Source: Alphaproteobacteria bacterium
GTDB lineage: Bacteria; Myxococcota_A; UBA796; GCA-2862545
Assembly (NCBI GenBank): GCA_020632885.1
Contig: JACKEQ010000016.1
Location: 62,001 to 126,000, forward strand
Length of the DNA: 64,000 bases
Reading direction: 5' to 3'
Part shown: one piece after another, positions 29,308 through 37,382 of the stretch
How positions within the stretch are numbered: the first letter of the stretch is position 1
Layout of the letters: every line of letters begins with the position of its first letter
Program-made: the position numbers and the translations under genes
The notes under the pieces: model-generated
The model's input: the letters and a program-made list of their open reading frames with translations, nothing else
What the model was told of the DNA's origin: nothing
Databases searched by the model: none

Positions 29308-30493
29308 TCGACTGCTCGCGCTGCTCCTCGTGGCGTGCGGCTACGACGCGCCGCTGGACCCTCAGGCCCCCCTGCCGGGCAGTGTGATCACGGGCGAGGT
29401 GCTGGTCACGGGGGTCGAGGTCCCCGGAGACGTGGCGGTGCTCGTGTATGCCGCGGACGACCCGCCCCCACCGGCCGGAACGGGCCGTCCCCTCACCTTC
29501 ACGACCGTGCCTGCGGCGGCGTTCACGGGTCCGGGTGCGGGAGTGGCCGCGGCGCCGTACGCGCTCACCGATCTGCCGGCGGGCGCCTACCTCCTGCAGG
29601 CCCTCATGGACCTGGACGGCGACTTCAACCCGTTCGAGGCGACCACGGCGGGCGCCACGTGCGGGGACGTCGGTGGGGCGCACCTGGGTGACCTCGCGAC
29701 CGGCGAGGTCGCCGTGGTGGAGCTGGGTGCGGACCTGCGGCTCGACGACGTCACCATCGTCGTGGGCTCCGTGGTGCCCATCGAGCGACCGGCGTTCTTC
29801 GTGGCCAGCGAGACGGCGATCTCGCGGGCCGGGAGCCTGAACCCCACCACACCGCAGCGCTTCACGCTCGCGGCCACGGCCGTGCACACGGCCTTCGGGC
29901 CCACCTTCCCGCTCGACCTCCAGGGGCCGTGCACGCCGGTCGAGGGTACGCCGCTGTGTGACCCGACGGTGCTCGACCTGTGCGACACGGCTGTGTGGGT
30001 GCACGTGAAGGACGCCGATGGGAACGGCCTGCCGGACCTGCGCGCCGACCTGCCGGCGGAGGCGGGCATCCCGGACATCTGGCCGCGCGTGTACCTCCAG
30101 CTGCTCGGGGCGCCCGAGGGCGAGTCCTGGTCGGCGGAGGCCATCCCGCTGCTCGCGGAGATCGGGGCCATGCAGCTGGGCGCTCCGCAGCCCCTCCCCT
30201 TCGGGACGCCGGTGCCCCTGGCGGCTGCGAGCGTCACCTGGTTGCCCGTGGCGAAGCACGTCCACCCGAACGGCGCCCTCGTGGACCCCCGCACGGGCGA
30301 GGCCTACGACGTGGTGGACCTCCGGGTGACGGCGGATCCGGCGTCCATCCCCGCTGGGACCTGGGCGGTCACGGTCGTCTCGGAGTCGGGCCAGACGTGG
30401 TCGGTGCCCAACCGTCTCGCGGAGATAGGGGTGTCGACACGACCGGACGCCTTCGACCCGTCCCTGCAGGGGCTCGCGCTCCCGGTCGACTGA
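29297..30493 (+). CDS. Lipoprotein co-transcribed with TonB receptor
   Basis: The protein has 398 residues. It starts MRSDRLLALLLVAC with a lipobox. The mature part is beta-rich; the N-terminal half resembles a carboxypeptidase-regulatory or transthyretin-like fold (SVITGEVLVTGVEVPGDVAV, LTDLPAGAYLLQALMD, then DLDGDFNPF). Paired Cys occur in GPCTPVEGTPLCD. The start is within the end of the receptor gene, so expression is coupled. It is probably the surface or periplasmic partner of the receptor, for example in ligand capture (inference). Confidence 0.8.
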   Translation: MRSDRLLALLLVACGYDAPLDPQAPLPGSVITGEVLVTGVEVPGDVAVLVYAADDPPPPAGTGRPLTFTTVPAAAFTGPGAGVAAAPYALTDLPAGAYLLQALMDLDGDFNPFEATTAGATCGDVGGAHLGDLATGEVAVVELGADLRLDDVTIVVGSVVPIERPAFFVASETAISRAGSLNPTTPQRFTLAATAVHTAFGPTFPLDLQGPCTPVEGTPLCDPTVLDLCDTAVWVHVKDADGNGLPDLRADLPAEAGIPDIWPRVYLQLLGAPEGESWSAEAIPLLAEIGAMQLGAPQPLPFGTPVPLAAASVTWLPVAKHVHPNGALVDPRTGEAYDVVDLRVTADPASIPAGTWAVTVVSESGQTWSVPNRLAEIGVSTRPDAFDPSLQGLALPVD

Positions 30494-30503
30494 GGAGACC
30501 CCG

Positions 30504-31922
30504 ATGACCACGAGCTTCCCGTCGCTCCGCATCACCCGTGACGGCCTCGAGCCCCAGGGCGCCTTCGCGGTGGCCCAGGCGGCCTACCTGCGTCCGGATC
30601 CCCGCACGGTGCGGGAGCTGGCGGACCTCTGCCGCGAGCGCTCCATCGGCATCGTGGCGCACTACTACATGGACGCCGAGCTCCAGGGCGTGCTGTCGGC
30701 CTGCGACTGGCCGCACATCACGATCGCCGACAGCCTGAAGATGGCGGACGCGGCCGTGGAGATGGCGAGGGCCGGCATGCGCACGGTGGTCGTGCTCGGC
30801 GTGGACTTCATGTCGGAGAACGCGCGGGCCGTCCTGGATGCCGCGGGTCACACGGACGTCGAGGTGTACCGGGTGGCGTCGGACCCGATCGGGTGCTCGC
30901 TGGCCGAGAGTGCCGAGAGCGATGCGTACCTGGCGTGGCTGGGTGAGGCGGCCCGCACGCCGAACAGCCTGCACGTGGTCTACATCAACACGAGCCTGCA
31001 CACGAAGGCCGCGGCCCACCACCTGGTGCCGACCATCACGTGCACGTCGAGCAACGTGGTGCAGACGATCCTGCAGGCGGCGTCCCAGATCGACGATCTG
31101 CACGTCTGGTACGGCCCGGACACCTACATGGGCCACAACCTGCGCACGTTGTTCACGCAGCTCCAGACGCTCCCGGACGCACGGATCCGGGAGGTGCATC
31201 CCGCCCACGACCGGTCGACGCTGGCGGGGCTGCTCGACCGGTTCCACACGTTCGAGCAGGGTGCGTGCGTGGTGCACCACATGTTCGGGGGCGACGTGGT
31301 GCGGCGGGTTCGGGAGGAGCACGCGGACGCGTTCCACACGGCGCATCTGGAGGTGCCGGGCGAGATGTTCGAGCTGGCGATCGAGGCCGCGGAGCACGAC
31401 CGCGGGGTGGTGGGCAGCACGAGCGACATCCTGGGGTTCATCGCGCGCAAGGTGGCGGCTCGAGCGGACGGCGTGGGCGCGGAGACGCTGTCGTTCGTGC
31501 TGGGCACGGAGGCCGGGATGGTGACGGCCATCGTGAAGCGGGTGCAGGGGTTGCTGACGGAGGCGAAGAACCCGGATCTGGCGGTGGAGATCGTGTTCCC
31601 GGTGGCGAGCGAGGCGATCGCGGAGGCACCGGAGAGCGAGCTGCGCATCGTGCCGGGCGTGCCGGGTGGCGAGGGGTGCTCGACGGCGGGCGGTTGCGCG
31701 ACGTGTCCGTACATGAAGATGAACACGCTGGACGCGTTGTTCGACGTGCTGGAGCATGCGGGGGAGCCGCGGCTGTCGGGGTTCCGGCCGAAGACGTACG
31801 CGGAGCGGATCGCGGGGCGCACGGCGGCGGATCTGGGCTCGGAGCCGATCCTGCACATGCGGTACTTCCAGACGCGGAAGGCGATGCCGGACACGCTGGT
31901 GGCGGACGTGCACGGGCGGTGA
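30504..31922 (+). CDS. nadA: Quinolinate synthase A
   Basis: The protein has 472 residues. NadA condenses iminoaspartate and dihydroxyacetone phosphate to quinolinate in NAD synthesis, using a [4Fe-4S] cluster. Recognisable motifs: AHYYMDAELQ, ADSLKMAD, GVDFMSENA, GCSLAES, TCTSSNVVQ, GPDTYMGHNL, GTEAGMV and CATCPYMKMNTLDAL. It is longer than the ~350-residue E. coli enzyme. It begins ten bases after the lipoprotein stop, preceded by TGAGGAGACC. No nadB is in the window. Confidence 0.95.
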   Translation: MTTSFPSLRITRDGLEPQGAFAVAQAAYLRPDPRTVRELADLCRERSIGIVAHYYMDAELQGVLSACDWPHITIADSLKMADAAVEMARAGMRTVVVLGVDFMSENARAVLDAAGHTDVEVYRVASDPIGCSLAESAESDAYLAWLGEAARTPNSLHVVYINTSLHTKAAAHHLVPTITCTSSNVVQTILQAASQIDDLHVWYGPDTYMGHNLRTLFTQLQTLPDARIREVHPAHDRSTLAGLLDRFHTFEQGACVVHHMFGGDVVRRVREEHADAFHTAHLEVPGEMFELAIEAAEHDRGVVGSTSDILGFIARKVAARADGVGAETLSFVLGTEAGMVTAIVKRVQGLLTEAKNPDLAVEIVFPVASEAIAEAPESELRIVPGVPGGEGCSTAGGCATCPYMKMNTLDALFDVLEHAGEPRLSGFRPKTYAERIAGRTAADLGSEPILHMRYFQTRKAMPDTLVADVHGR

Positions 31923-31934
31923 CAGGCCGGCGCT

Positions 31935-32080
31935 GACAGGACGGGGTCTGACCCCGCGGTCTGGTCTGACAGGACGGGGTCTGACCCCATGGTTGGCGAC
32001 TGGGAGGTCTGACCCTCTCGGGAGGTCTGACCCCCTCGACCCACGAGGAGGTCTGACCCCTCGAAGAGGTCTGACTGGGT
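31935..32080. repeat. Palindrome cluster A (GGGGTCWGACCCC)
   Basis: Seven copies or near copies of GGGGTCTGACCCC occur between nadA and the IS element, joined by short spacers such as CGAGGAG. The cluster continues in the same style right of the IS (33471 on), so the IS appears to have split one larger array. Confidence 0.85.
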
Positions 32081-32086
32081 GTCTTT

Positions 32087-33471
32087 GCTTGATCAGCCGG
32101 CGAGCCGGGCGGCCAAGGTGAAGCCGATGGCCGTATGGAAGAAGACCGTGGAGTGGACTGCCGTCCGTTCGTAGTCCACGCTCAGCCGTCGTCGTCGGTT
32201 GAACCAGGCGAAGGATCGCTCTACGATCCAACGCTTCGGGATCACCACGAACGTTCCCTTCTTCTCGGGCGGTTGCCCATCTGTGCGCGCCCATGCTCCT
32301 GCGGAGTTGTCGTCGCCACGGCGGGCGATCTCGACGTCGACTCCTGTGCGGTCCTTGGTCCGCCGTTGCGCTCGGCCAGCGTACCCAGAGTCGGCGAGAA
32401 TCTTGACCATGCGAGGGTGAGCGTCCGTGAGGGTGTCCGGGATCAGGACATCCAGGCCGTCTCGGTCCTGAACCGAAGCCGCCGTCACTACGGCGAAGGC
32501 GGGGAACCCCGTCGTGTCGATCGCGATATGCCTCTTTCTTCCTTTGAGCTTCTTCGCCCCATCGTAGCCGATCTGCTCTCCACCCTCACGCGAGCGAACC
32601 GTCTGGCTGTCGACGATCAAGAGCGACGGCGAGTCTTCGCGGCCCTCCACTCGTCGAAGACGCCTCCGAAGGTGGGCGTTCACTCGCTCCTGGACCCCGT
32701 CTTGCGCCCATCGTGAGAACCAGCCATAGACCGTCTGATGTGGCGGATAGTCATGGGGGAGGAACCGCCATGGGCAGCCCGTGGCTCCGACGTACCGGAT
32801 GGCATCCAGAACGTCACGGAGGTCGTGGTCGCGGGGGAACTCAGCAGCCTCGCTGCGCCACAACGGCTCCAGCATCTCCCATTCGGCATCGGTGAAGTCC
32901 GAAGGGTAGCTGCGTCGATGCGCCCGGCTCTCCGGATTCCGGCGATGCCGTGCCGCATACCGAGACGTATCCGCCACGTCGGGGGGGCGGTCCGACTTCG
33001 CCTGGGCGACCAACCGTCGCTTCGAGATCCCCGACGCATGGAGTGCGTACCGCACCGTCGCCACGCCGACCTTCCTCTCGAACCTCGTGGTCGCCCACTG
33101 CGCCAGCTCCACGAGCGTCGACGCGGGATGCGCGAGTGCGTGCTCCACGACGACTGCGCGCTGGTCCTTCGTCAGACGAGCGTATTTGAGAGGGCCGCGC
33201 CGCTCATGCACAGGCACGCCATGCGCCTCGCGGTACTCTCGTAGGTACCGGCTCAATGACGAAATGCTGATGCCGTGCTTCAGGCAGACCGCCTCGAGGG
33301 TCGTCCCCTCCGCAGTCGCCTTTGTCGCGAGGTAGTCGTTGACGGCTTTGAGCCGTACGTCCTCTGGATGCGCGTCTGGCATGCGCCACCTCCCAGCACA
33401 TGATCACACGTCCGCGGCTGCCCGGCATTATGGGCCTTCACCCGACGAGAGGGTGTTCCGCTTGATCAACC
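32087..33471 (-). mobile_element. IS5-family insertion sequence (ends approximate)
   Basis: One transposase gene fills the element. Candidate terminal inverted repeats are imperfect: GCTTGATCAGCCGG at the left and GGTTGATCAAGCGG reading inward from the right. A direct match GGGTGTyyyyGCTTGATCA also brackets the element (32077-32095 and 33451-33468), so the exact ends and target duplication are uncertain. Palindrome repeats lie on both sides; TCTGAC occurs immediately next to each end region. Base composition is somewhat lower in GC than the neighbours. Confidence 0.7.
32093..33382 (-). CDS. IS5-family transposase with fused N-terminal HTH region
   Basis: The protein has 429 residues. From about residue 158 it matches IS5/IS1031-type transposases: RSYPSDFTDAEWEMLEPLW, then DDE residues in IVDSQTVRS (Asp258), LADSGYAG (Asp331) and IVERSFAWF (Glu388). 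Residues 1-130 are extra: an HTH (LEAVCLKHGISISSLSRYLR) and a second, paired-type helical domain (STLVELAQWATTRFERKVG). IS5-group enzymes are usually about 260-300 residues, so this N-terminal extension is unusual. The frame is intact and could be active. Confidence 0.9.
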   Translation of the reverse strand: MPDAHPEDVRLKAVNDYLATKATAEGTTLEAVCLKHGISISSLSRYLREYREAHGVPVHERRGPLKYARLTKDQRAVVVEHALAHPASTLVELAQWATTRFERKVGVATVRYALHASGISKRRLVAQAKSDRPPDVADTSRYAARHRRNPESRAHRRSYPSDFTDAEWEMLEPLWRSEAAEFPRDHDLRDVLDAIRYVGATGCPWRFLPHDYPPHQTVYGWFSRWAQDGVQERVNAHLRRRLRRVEGREDSPSLLIVDSQTVRSREGGEQIGYDGAKKLKGRKRHIAIDTTGFPAFAVVTAASVQDRDGLDVLIPDTLTDAHPRMVKILADSGYAGRAQRRTKDRTGVDVEIARRGDDNSAGAWARTDGQPPEKKGTFVVIPKRWIVERSFAWFNRRRRLSVDYERTAVHSTVFFHTAIGFTLAARLAG

Positions 33472-33990
33472 TCTGACCCCTCGAGGAGGTCTGACCCCTC
33501 GAGGAGGTCTGACCCCTCGAAGCCAACGAAGGGTCTGACCCCCACGAGGCGAAGCCCACGAAGGCGGCGCCCCTACGAGGAGGTCTGACCCCTCGAGGAG
33601 GTCTGTGCCCCCACGAAGGGGGTCTGACCCCACGAGGACGTCTGATTCCACGAAGCCAACGAAGGGTCTGACCCCTCGAGGACGTCCGAATCCACGAAGC
33701 CAACGAGACCCCACGAAGGGGCCACGAAGGGGGTCTGACCCCACGAGGACGTCCGATCCATGAAGACGACGATGGGGTCTGACCCCATGACAACGATCGG
33801 GGGTCTGACCCCATGAAGGCGGTCTGACCTCACGGAAGGGGCCTGGCCTGCGACGAGGTCTGACCCCAGAGGCCCAGAGACAACGATGGGGGTTTGACCC
33901 CATGAAGGGGGTCCGACCCCACAGAAGGGGCCTGGCCTGCGACGAGGTCTGACCCCAGAGGCCAGGGGTCTGCCCCCGAGAGGTCCGACG
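33471..33990. repeat. Palindrome cluster B (GGGGTCWGACCCC), fills 33383-34000 gap
   Basis: About 18 copies or near copies occur, mostly as TCTGACCCC flanked by (C)ACGA(A/G)G or TCGAGGAG. Some units share longer words such as CACGAGGACGTC and AAGCCAACGA, showing expansion of larger 40-70 base segments. No gene is supported; open frames here read only Gly-Ser-Asp-Pro or Gly-Leu-Thr-Pro repeats. The array ends ten bases before the histidine kinase stop codon. Confidence 0.85.
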
Positions 33991-34000
33991 CCGACACGCC

Positions 34001-35491
34001 TCACGCCGAGGCCCGGACCTCCCGCGCCAGCCAGCGTGTCCGCAGCCGCACGTCGAACCGCGTGCCCCGGCCCTCCTCGCTCGTCGCGTGGATCTCGCCG
34101 TCCATGAGGTCCACGAGCCTGTGCACGATCGCCAGCCCCAGCCCCGTGCCCCCGAACTCCCGGGTGGTCGACGCGTCACCCTGCACGAACGGCTGGAAGA
34201 TCACCTCGAGCTGCTCGGGACGCATCCCGATGCCGGTGTCGCGGACGGAGATCACCAGATCCTCCCCCACCCGCCAGGCATCCACCACGACCAGCCCCTC
34301 CTTCGTGAACTTGCAGGCGTTGGAGCCCAGGTTCAAGAGGATCTGGCGCAACCGGAGGCCGTCGATCTCCACGTCCCCATCGACATCCACGTCGAACCGG
34401 AGCACCGACCCCGTCCGGCGCGCGAGGGGCTCCAACGTACCGTGCAGCTCGTCGAAGAACGGGCGGAGCGCGATGCGCGTCGGAGCGAGCTCGACCTTGC
34501 CGGCCGCCAGCTTGCTGACGTCCAGCACGTCCGAGATCAGCCGCAACAGGAGGTTGCCGGAGTCCAGGACCCGCTCGCAGTCGCGGACGGCCGGGTGTTG
34601 GAGGTCGAGCAGCTCCTCCCGGATGAGCTCCGTGTACCCGAGGATCGCGTTCAGCGGAGTCCGAAGCTCGTGGCTCATGTTCGCCAGGAAGGCGTCCTTC
34701 GCCCGACTGGCGTCCTCCGCGACCTGCTGCGCGGTGCGCGCGTCCTCCAGAGCGACCGTGAGGTCCTCGTTCCGTCGGGTCAGCGCGTGGTCGAGCCGGT
34801 CGATGTCCGCCCGCGCGGCACCGAGGTCCGCCATCGCGGTGTTCAGGCCGGCCCCGAGGACGGCGAACTCGTCCCAACCGCCTATGCGCACGGGCGCGTC
34901 GAACTCCCCCCGACCCAGACGCTCCGCAGCGAGCGCGAGGCGGTCGAAGCCACGGCGCACCGAGATGAGCAGCGTGGACGTCAAGAAGAAGAGGCCGCCC
35001 GCCCCGACCAGCACCACCACTGCCGTAGAGTGGACGAGCTGGGTGAGGTCGGCCTCCAGCGCGCGAACCACGACCCGCACCTCCTCACGCTCGTCCGCAT
35101 GCCAGGCGTCCAGAAGACGTGCCCGGGTGGCGAGAGCCTCGCGGCTCCCCCGTTCCACCCGCTCGTTCAGGCCCCGAAGCGCGTGGAGCTTGCCCTCGTC
35201 CTCGGCCAATCCGAACCCGTCAGCCTCCTCCTCCTCCGCGCCGACCCTGGCGAGGTCCGCCATCCGCCGATCGAGCAGGTCGTCGACCGGCCGTCCCTCG
35301 AGGATCGCGCGGCGCTGAGCCGCAGCCGCACCCTCGACGGCCTGGATCGCCGAGAGCTGCTGCAGCGTCAGCTCCATGCGAGCAGCCCCTTCCCGCACGG
35401 TCCACGCGCTCTCGACCGCCAACACGAGCGAGAGGCCGAGCGTGAAGGTGCCGACCAGGAGCGAGAGCCCGATGCGGTGCGTCACCCTCAT
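34001..35491 (-). CDS. Membrane sensor histidine kinase (HAMP)
   Basis: The protein has 496 residues. Two membrane helices (about 9-28 and 155-178) enclose a ~125-residue helical sensor domain rich in Ala, Glu and Arg. A HAMP domain follows (about 180-232). The coiled coil leads to the H-box NMSHELRTPLN, and the ATPase has N (SNACKFTKEG), G1 (VRDTGIGM) and G2 (GGTGLGLAIV) boxes. No receiver domain or response regulator is adjacent, so it is an orphan kinase. The ATG overlaps the preceding stop (ATGA); it is last in a four-gene operon. Confidence 0.95.
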   Translation of the reverse strand: MRVTHRIGLSLLVGTFTLGLSLVLAVESAWTVREGAARMELTLQQLSAIQAVEGAAAAQRRAILEGRPVDDLLDRRMADLARVGAEEEEADGFGLAEDEGKLHALRGLNERVERGSREALATRARLLDAWHADEREEVRVVVRALEADLTQLVHSTAVVVLVGAGGLFFLTSTLLISVRRGFDRLALAAERLGRGEFDAPVRIGGWDEFAVLGAGLNTAMADLGAARADIDRLDHALTRRNEDLTVALEDARTAQQVAEDASRAKDAFLANMSHELRTPLNAILGYTELIREELLDLQHPAVRDCERVLDSGNLLLRLISDVLDVSKLAAGKVELAPTRIALRPFFDELHGTLEPLARRTGSVLRFDVDVDGDVEIDGLRLRQILLNLGSNACKFTKEGLVVVDAWRVGEDLVISVRDTGIGMRPEQLEVIFQPFVQGDASTTREFGGTGLGLAIVHRLVDLMDGEIHATSEEGRGTRFDVRLRTRWLAREVRASA

Positions 35492-36087
35492 GCGTCCTCA
35501 CCGCCCAGCTCGAACACGAGGAGGACGCCGACCGACGCGCGCACCTTCTCGCCCTCCCGATGGCCGCGCCCAGCGACACCGATCTCCACGGCGTCGATCG
35601 GATGCCAGCGCAGACCCACCGCCCCCGCGATGCCCTCGGAGGCCACCCGACCCTCGACGTGCGGGACCCAACGCCCGAGAGGCGCGAGCAGGGCGACCCC
35701 CGAGACCCCCTGGAGCCCGTCGTCTCCCCCAGAGGCCCCGACGTTCCCTACGACCACCACGCGCTCCAGGTCGAGGGCGGCCGCGAGCGCCGCTTCTCCG
35801 GACCATCCGCCGTCCTCCCGGCCCCCCGAGCCCCAGAGCGTGACGGCACCCGCACGACCCTGGAGGAGTCCGAGCCCCACCTCGAGCTCCGTCGAGGTCG
35901 CACCGAACGCGAATCCCACCTGGAGGACGCGGGAGAGCCCGAGCTCCGCTCCCAGCTCGCCCGGGCCCAGGCCCTGCCGGTCGATGGTCTGGCGCGTCGT
36001 GAGCTGGAGCTCCCGCCGCTCCTGGAGCCACGGGTTCTCGAAGAGCTCGAGCTCCTGGAGGGGCTGGATGGCCTCGACGTCGGACAT
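35488..36087 (-). CDS. Outer-membrane beta-barrel-like protein
   Basis: The protein has 199 residues from the ATG at 36085-36087. The sequence alternates polar and hydrophobic residues in segments of 8-10 (ELGLSRVLQVGFAFG, ELEVGLGLLQG, VVVVGNVGASG, AVEIGVAGRGH, ASVGVLLVFEL), as in small barrels. The frame upstream reads LTLGSGC and could supply a lipoprotein signal, but only a CTG start is available there. It lies between the S41 protease and the histidine kinase in one operon. Confidence 0.6.
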   Translation of the reverse strand: MSDVEAIQPLQELELFENPWLQERRELQLTTRQTIDRQGLGPGELGAELGLSRVLQVGFAFGATSTELEVGLGLLQGRAGAVTLWGSGGREDGGWSGEAALAAALDLERVVVVGNVGASGGDDGLQGVSGVALLAPLGRWVPHVEGRVASEGIAGAVGLRWHPIDAVEIGVAGRGHREGEKVRASVGVLLVFELGGEDA

Positions 36088-36125
36088 GAGGCACCCGTCG
36101 GCACATCCCGAGCCGAGGGTGAGTG

Positions 36126-37382
36126 TCAGGGCCGGACGGCCCCGAAGGCCACAGGGAGGGGATCTGCCCCCGCGGGAACCGGGACATCCACGCCGAGCGG
36201 ACCGTCCCCACGGGTAGGGTCGGCACGGACGAGCTCGGCCGTGGCCACGAACAGGGACATGCCGCTGGGCAGCGTGACCGAGGTCGGGTTCCCCGAGCGG
36301 GTCGGCATCCCTCCCGGCGCCTCCCCCACGACCACAGCCCGTTCGAGGTCGGAGAGGACCGCCGCGAGATCGGCCGCAGTGGAGAACGTCGAAACATCGG
36401 TGACCACCGCGATCGGCCCGTCCCAGACGGGCTTGCGGCGAGCCCTGTGGAACGGGACGTCGACGGTCTCGGGCTCCGACCAGGTCCCGTCGCGACCCTG
36501 ACGCCGGATCCGCGCGCTGGAGTGCACACGCCACGGTGCGACGAGGTGCGGGACCAGCTCGTCCAGGCGAGAGCTGTCTCCCCGTCGGTTGCCACGCACG
36601 TCCACCACGAGCCCCACCGCCCCGTCGTCGCGCAACGTGGCGAAGAGGGCGCGCAGCTCCCGCCGCCAGAGGGGCCCGGGCATGGTGAACGTGTCGATGT
36701 CGAGCAGGCCGACCCCTTCCCGGACCTCCCACATCCACTCGGGGTCAGACCCGCCCTGCGCGCCCCAATCGGGGTCAGACCCGCCCTGCGCGGCCCGGTC
36801 GGGGTCAGACCCGCCCTTCGCGGCCGGACGGACGCGGGCCTCGAAGGTCCGGGTCGCGCCGTCCTCGAGCGTCAGGCTCGCCGAGCTGCGTCCGGTCCAC
36901 CAGGGGTAGAGGCCCCCGAAGTCGTCGGAGATCCAGGTGTCCCGGAAGGACTCGGTCTCCCCGGAGAACCGCGTGCGCCAGTCCGCGACCAGCGTGGATC
37001 CCGGCACCCCGTCCACCGCGGTGATGCGGACCGCAGCCTCGAGATCGGGAGCGCGGACGAGCCAGAGCTCGCCGTCGCGCACATCGACGGCGAGGTCGAG
37101 CTCCTTGCGACCCGCGGGGACGCTGTAGAGCGGCGGCAGGAGGTAGGTGTGACCGTCGTCCAGCGACGCGACGAGGACGGCGAGGACGAGCCAGAGGTCC
37201 CGGTCCGACCGCACACCGTCGAGCGCCTTCCGGACGCGGTCGGCACGCCCCTGGAAGGCCGAGCCGCGGATCTCGTCGACGTCGACGTAGTGTGCGTCGA
37301 GCGCTGCGAGGAGGGCCACCAGGTCGTCCTCGGCCCGTTGGACGGTGAGCGGGGAGCCGAGGGCTGCCTGGAGCAGGATCAT
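36126..37382 (-). CDS. S41 (tail-specific protease-like) peptidase with palindrome insertion
   Basis: The protein has 418 residues. The C-terminal half fits peptidase family S41: GLLDIDTFTM, VGLVVDVRGNRRGDS and the catalytic segment STFSTAAD, with the likely nucleophile Ser334. A candidate PDZ-like region is at about 90-135. Residues about 188-217 are three in-frame copies of a ten-residue unit containing GGSDP, encoded by the GGGGTCAGACCC repeat. They sit between the PDZ-like and catalytic parts, where a loop could tolerate them. The N-terminus lacks a strong signal peptide. Start overlaps the upstream stop (ATGA). Confidence 0.8.
   Translation of the reverse strand: MILLQAALGSPLTVQRAEDDLVALLAALDAHYVDVDEIRGSAFQGRADRVRKALDGVRSDRDLWLVLAVLVASLDDGHTYLLPPLYSVPAGRKELDLAVDVRDGELWLVRAPDLEAAVRITAVDGVPGSTLVADWRTRFSGETESFRDTWISDDFGGLYPWWTGRSSASLTLEDGATRTFEARVRPAAKGGSDPDRAAQGGSDPDWGAQGGSDPEWMWEVREGVGLLDIDTFTMPGPLWRRELRALFATLRDDGAVGLVVDVRGNRRGDSSRLDELVPHLVAPWRVHSSARIRRQGRDGTWSEPETVDVPFHRARRKPVWDGPIAVVTDVSTFSTAADLAAVLSDLERAVVVGEAPGGMPTRSGNPTSVTLPSGMSLFVATAELVRADPTRGDGPLGVDVPVPAGADPLPVAFGAVRP
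36731..36830. repeat. Palindrome cluster C inside S41 gene, 30-base period
   Basis: Three copies of GGGGTCAGACCCGCC start at 36741, 36771 and 36801, exactly 30 bases apart, with similar intervening sequence. On the coding strand they read GGSDP followed by variable residues. The period keeps the reading frame. Confidence 0.9.

Noticed and set aside
33428..34179. Minus-strand frames reading SWGQTP or GVRPP repeats
   Set aside because: They are translations of the palindrome cluster, with no start signal or domain.
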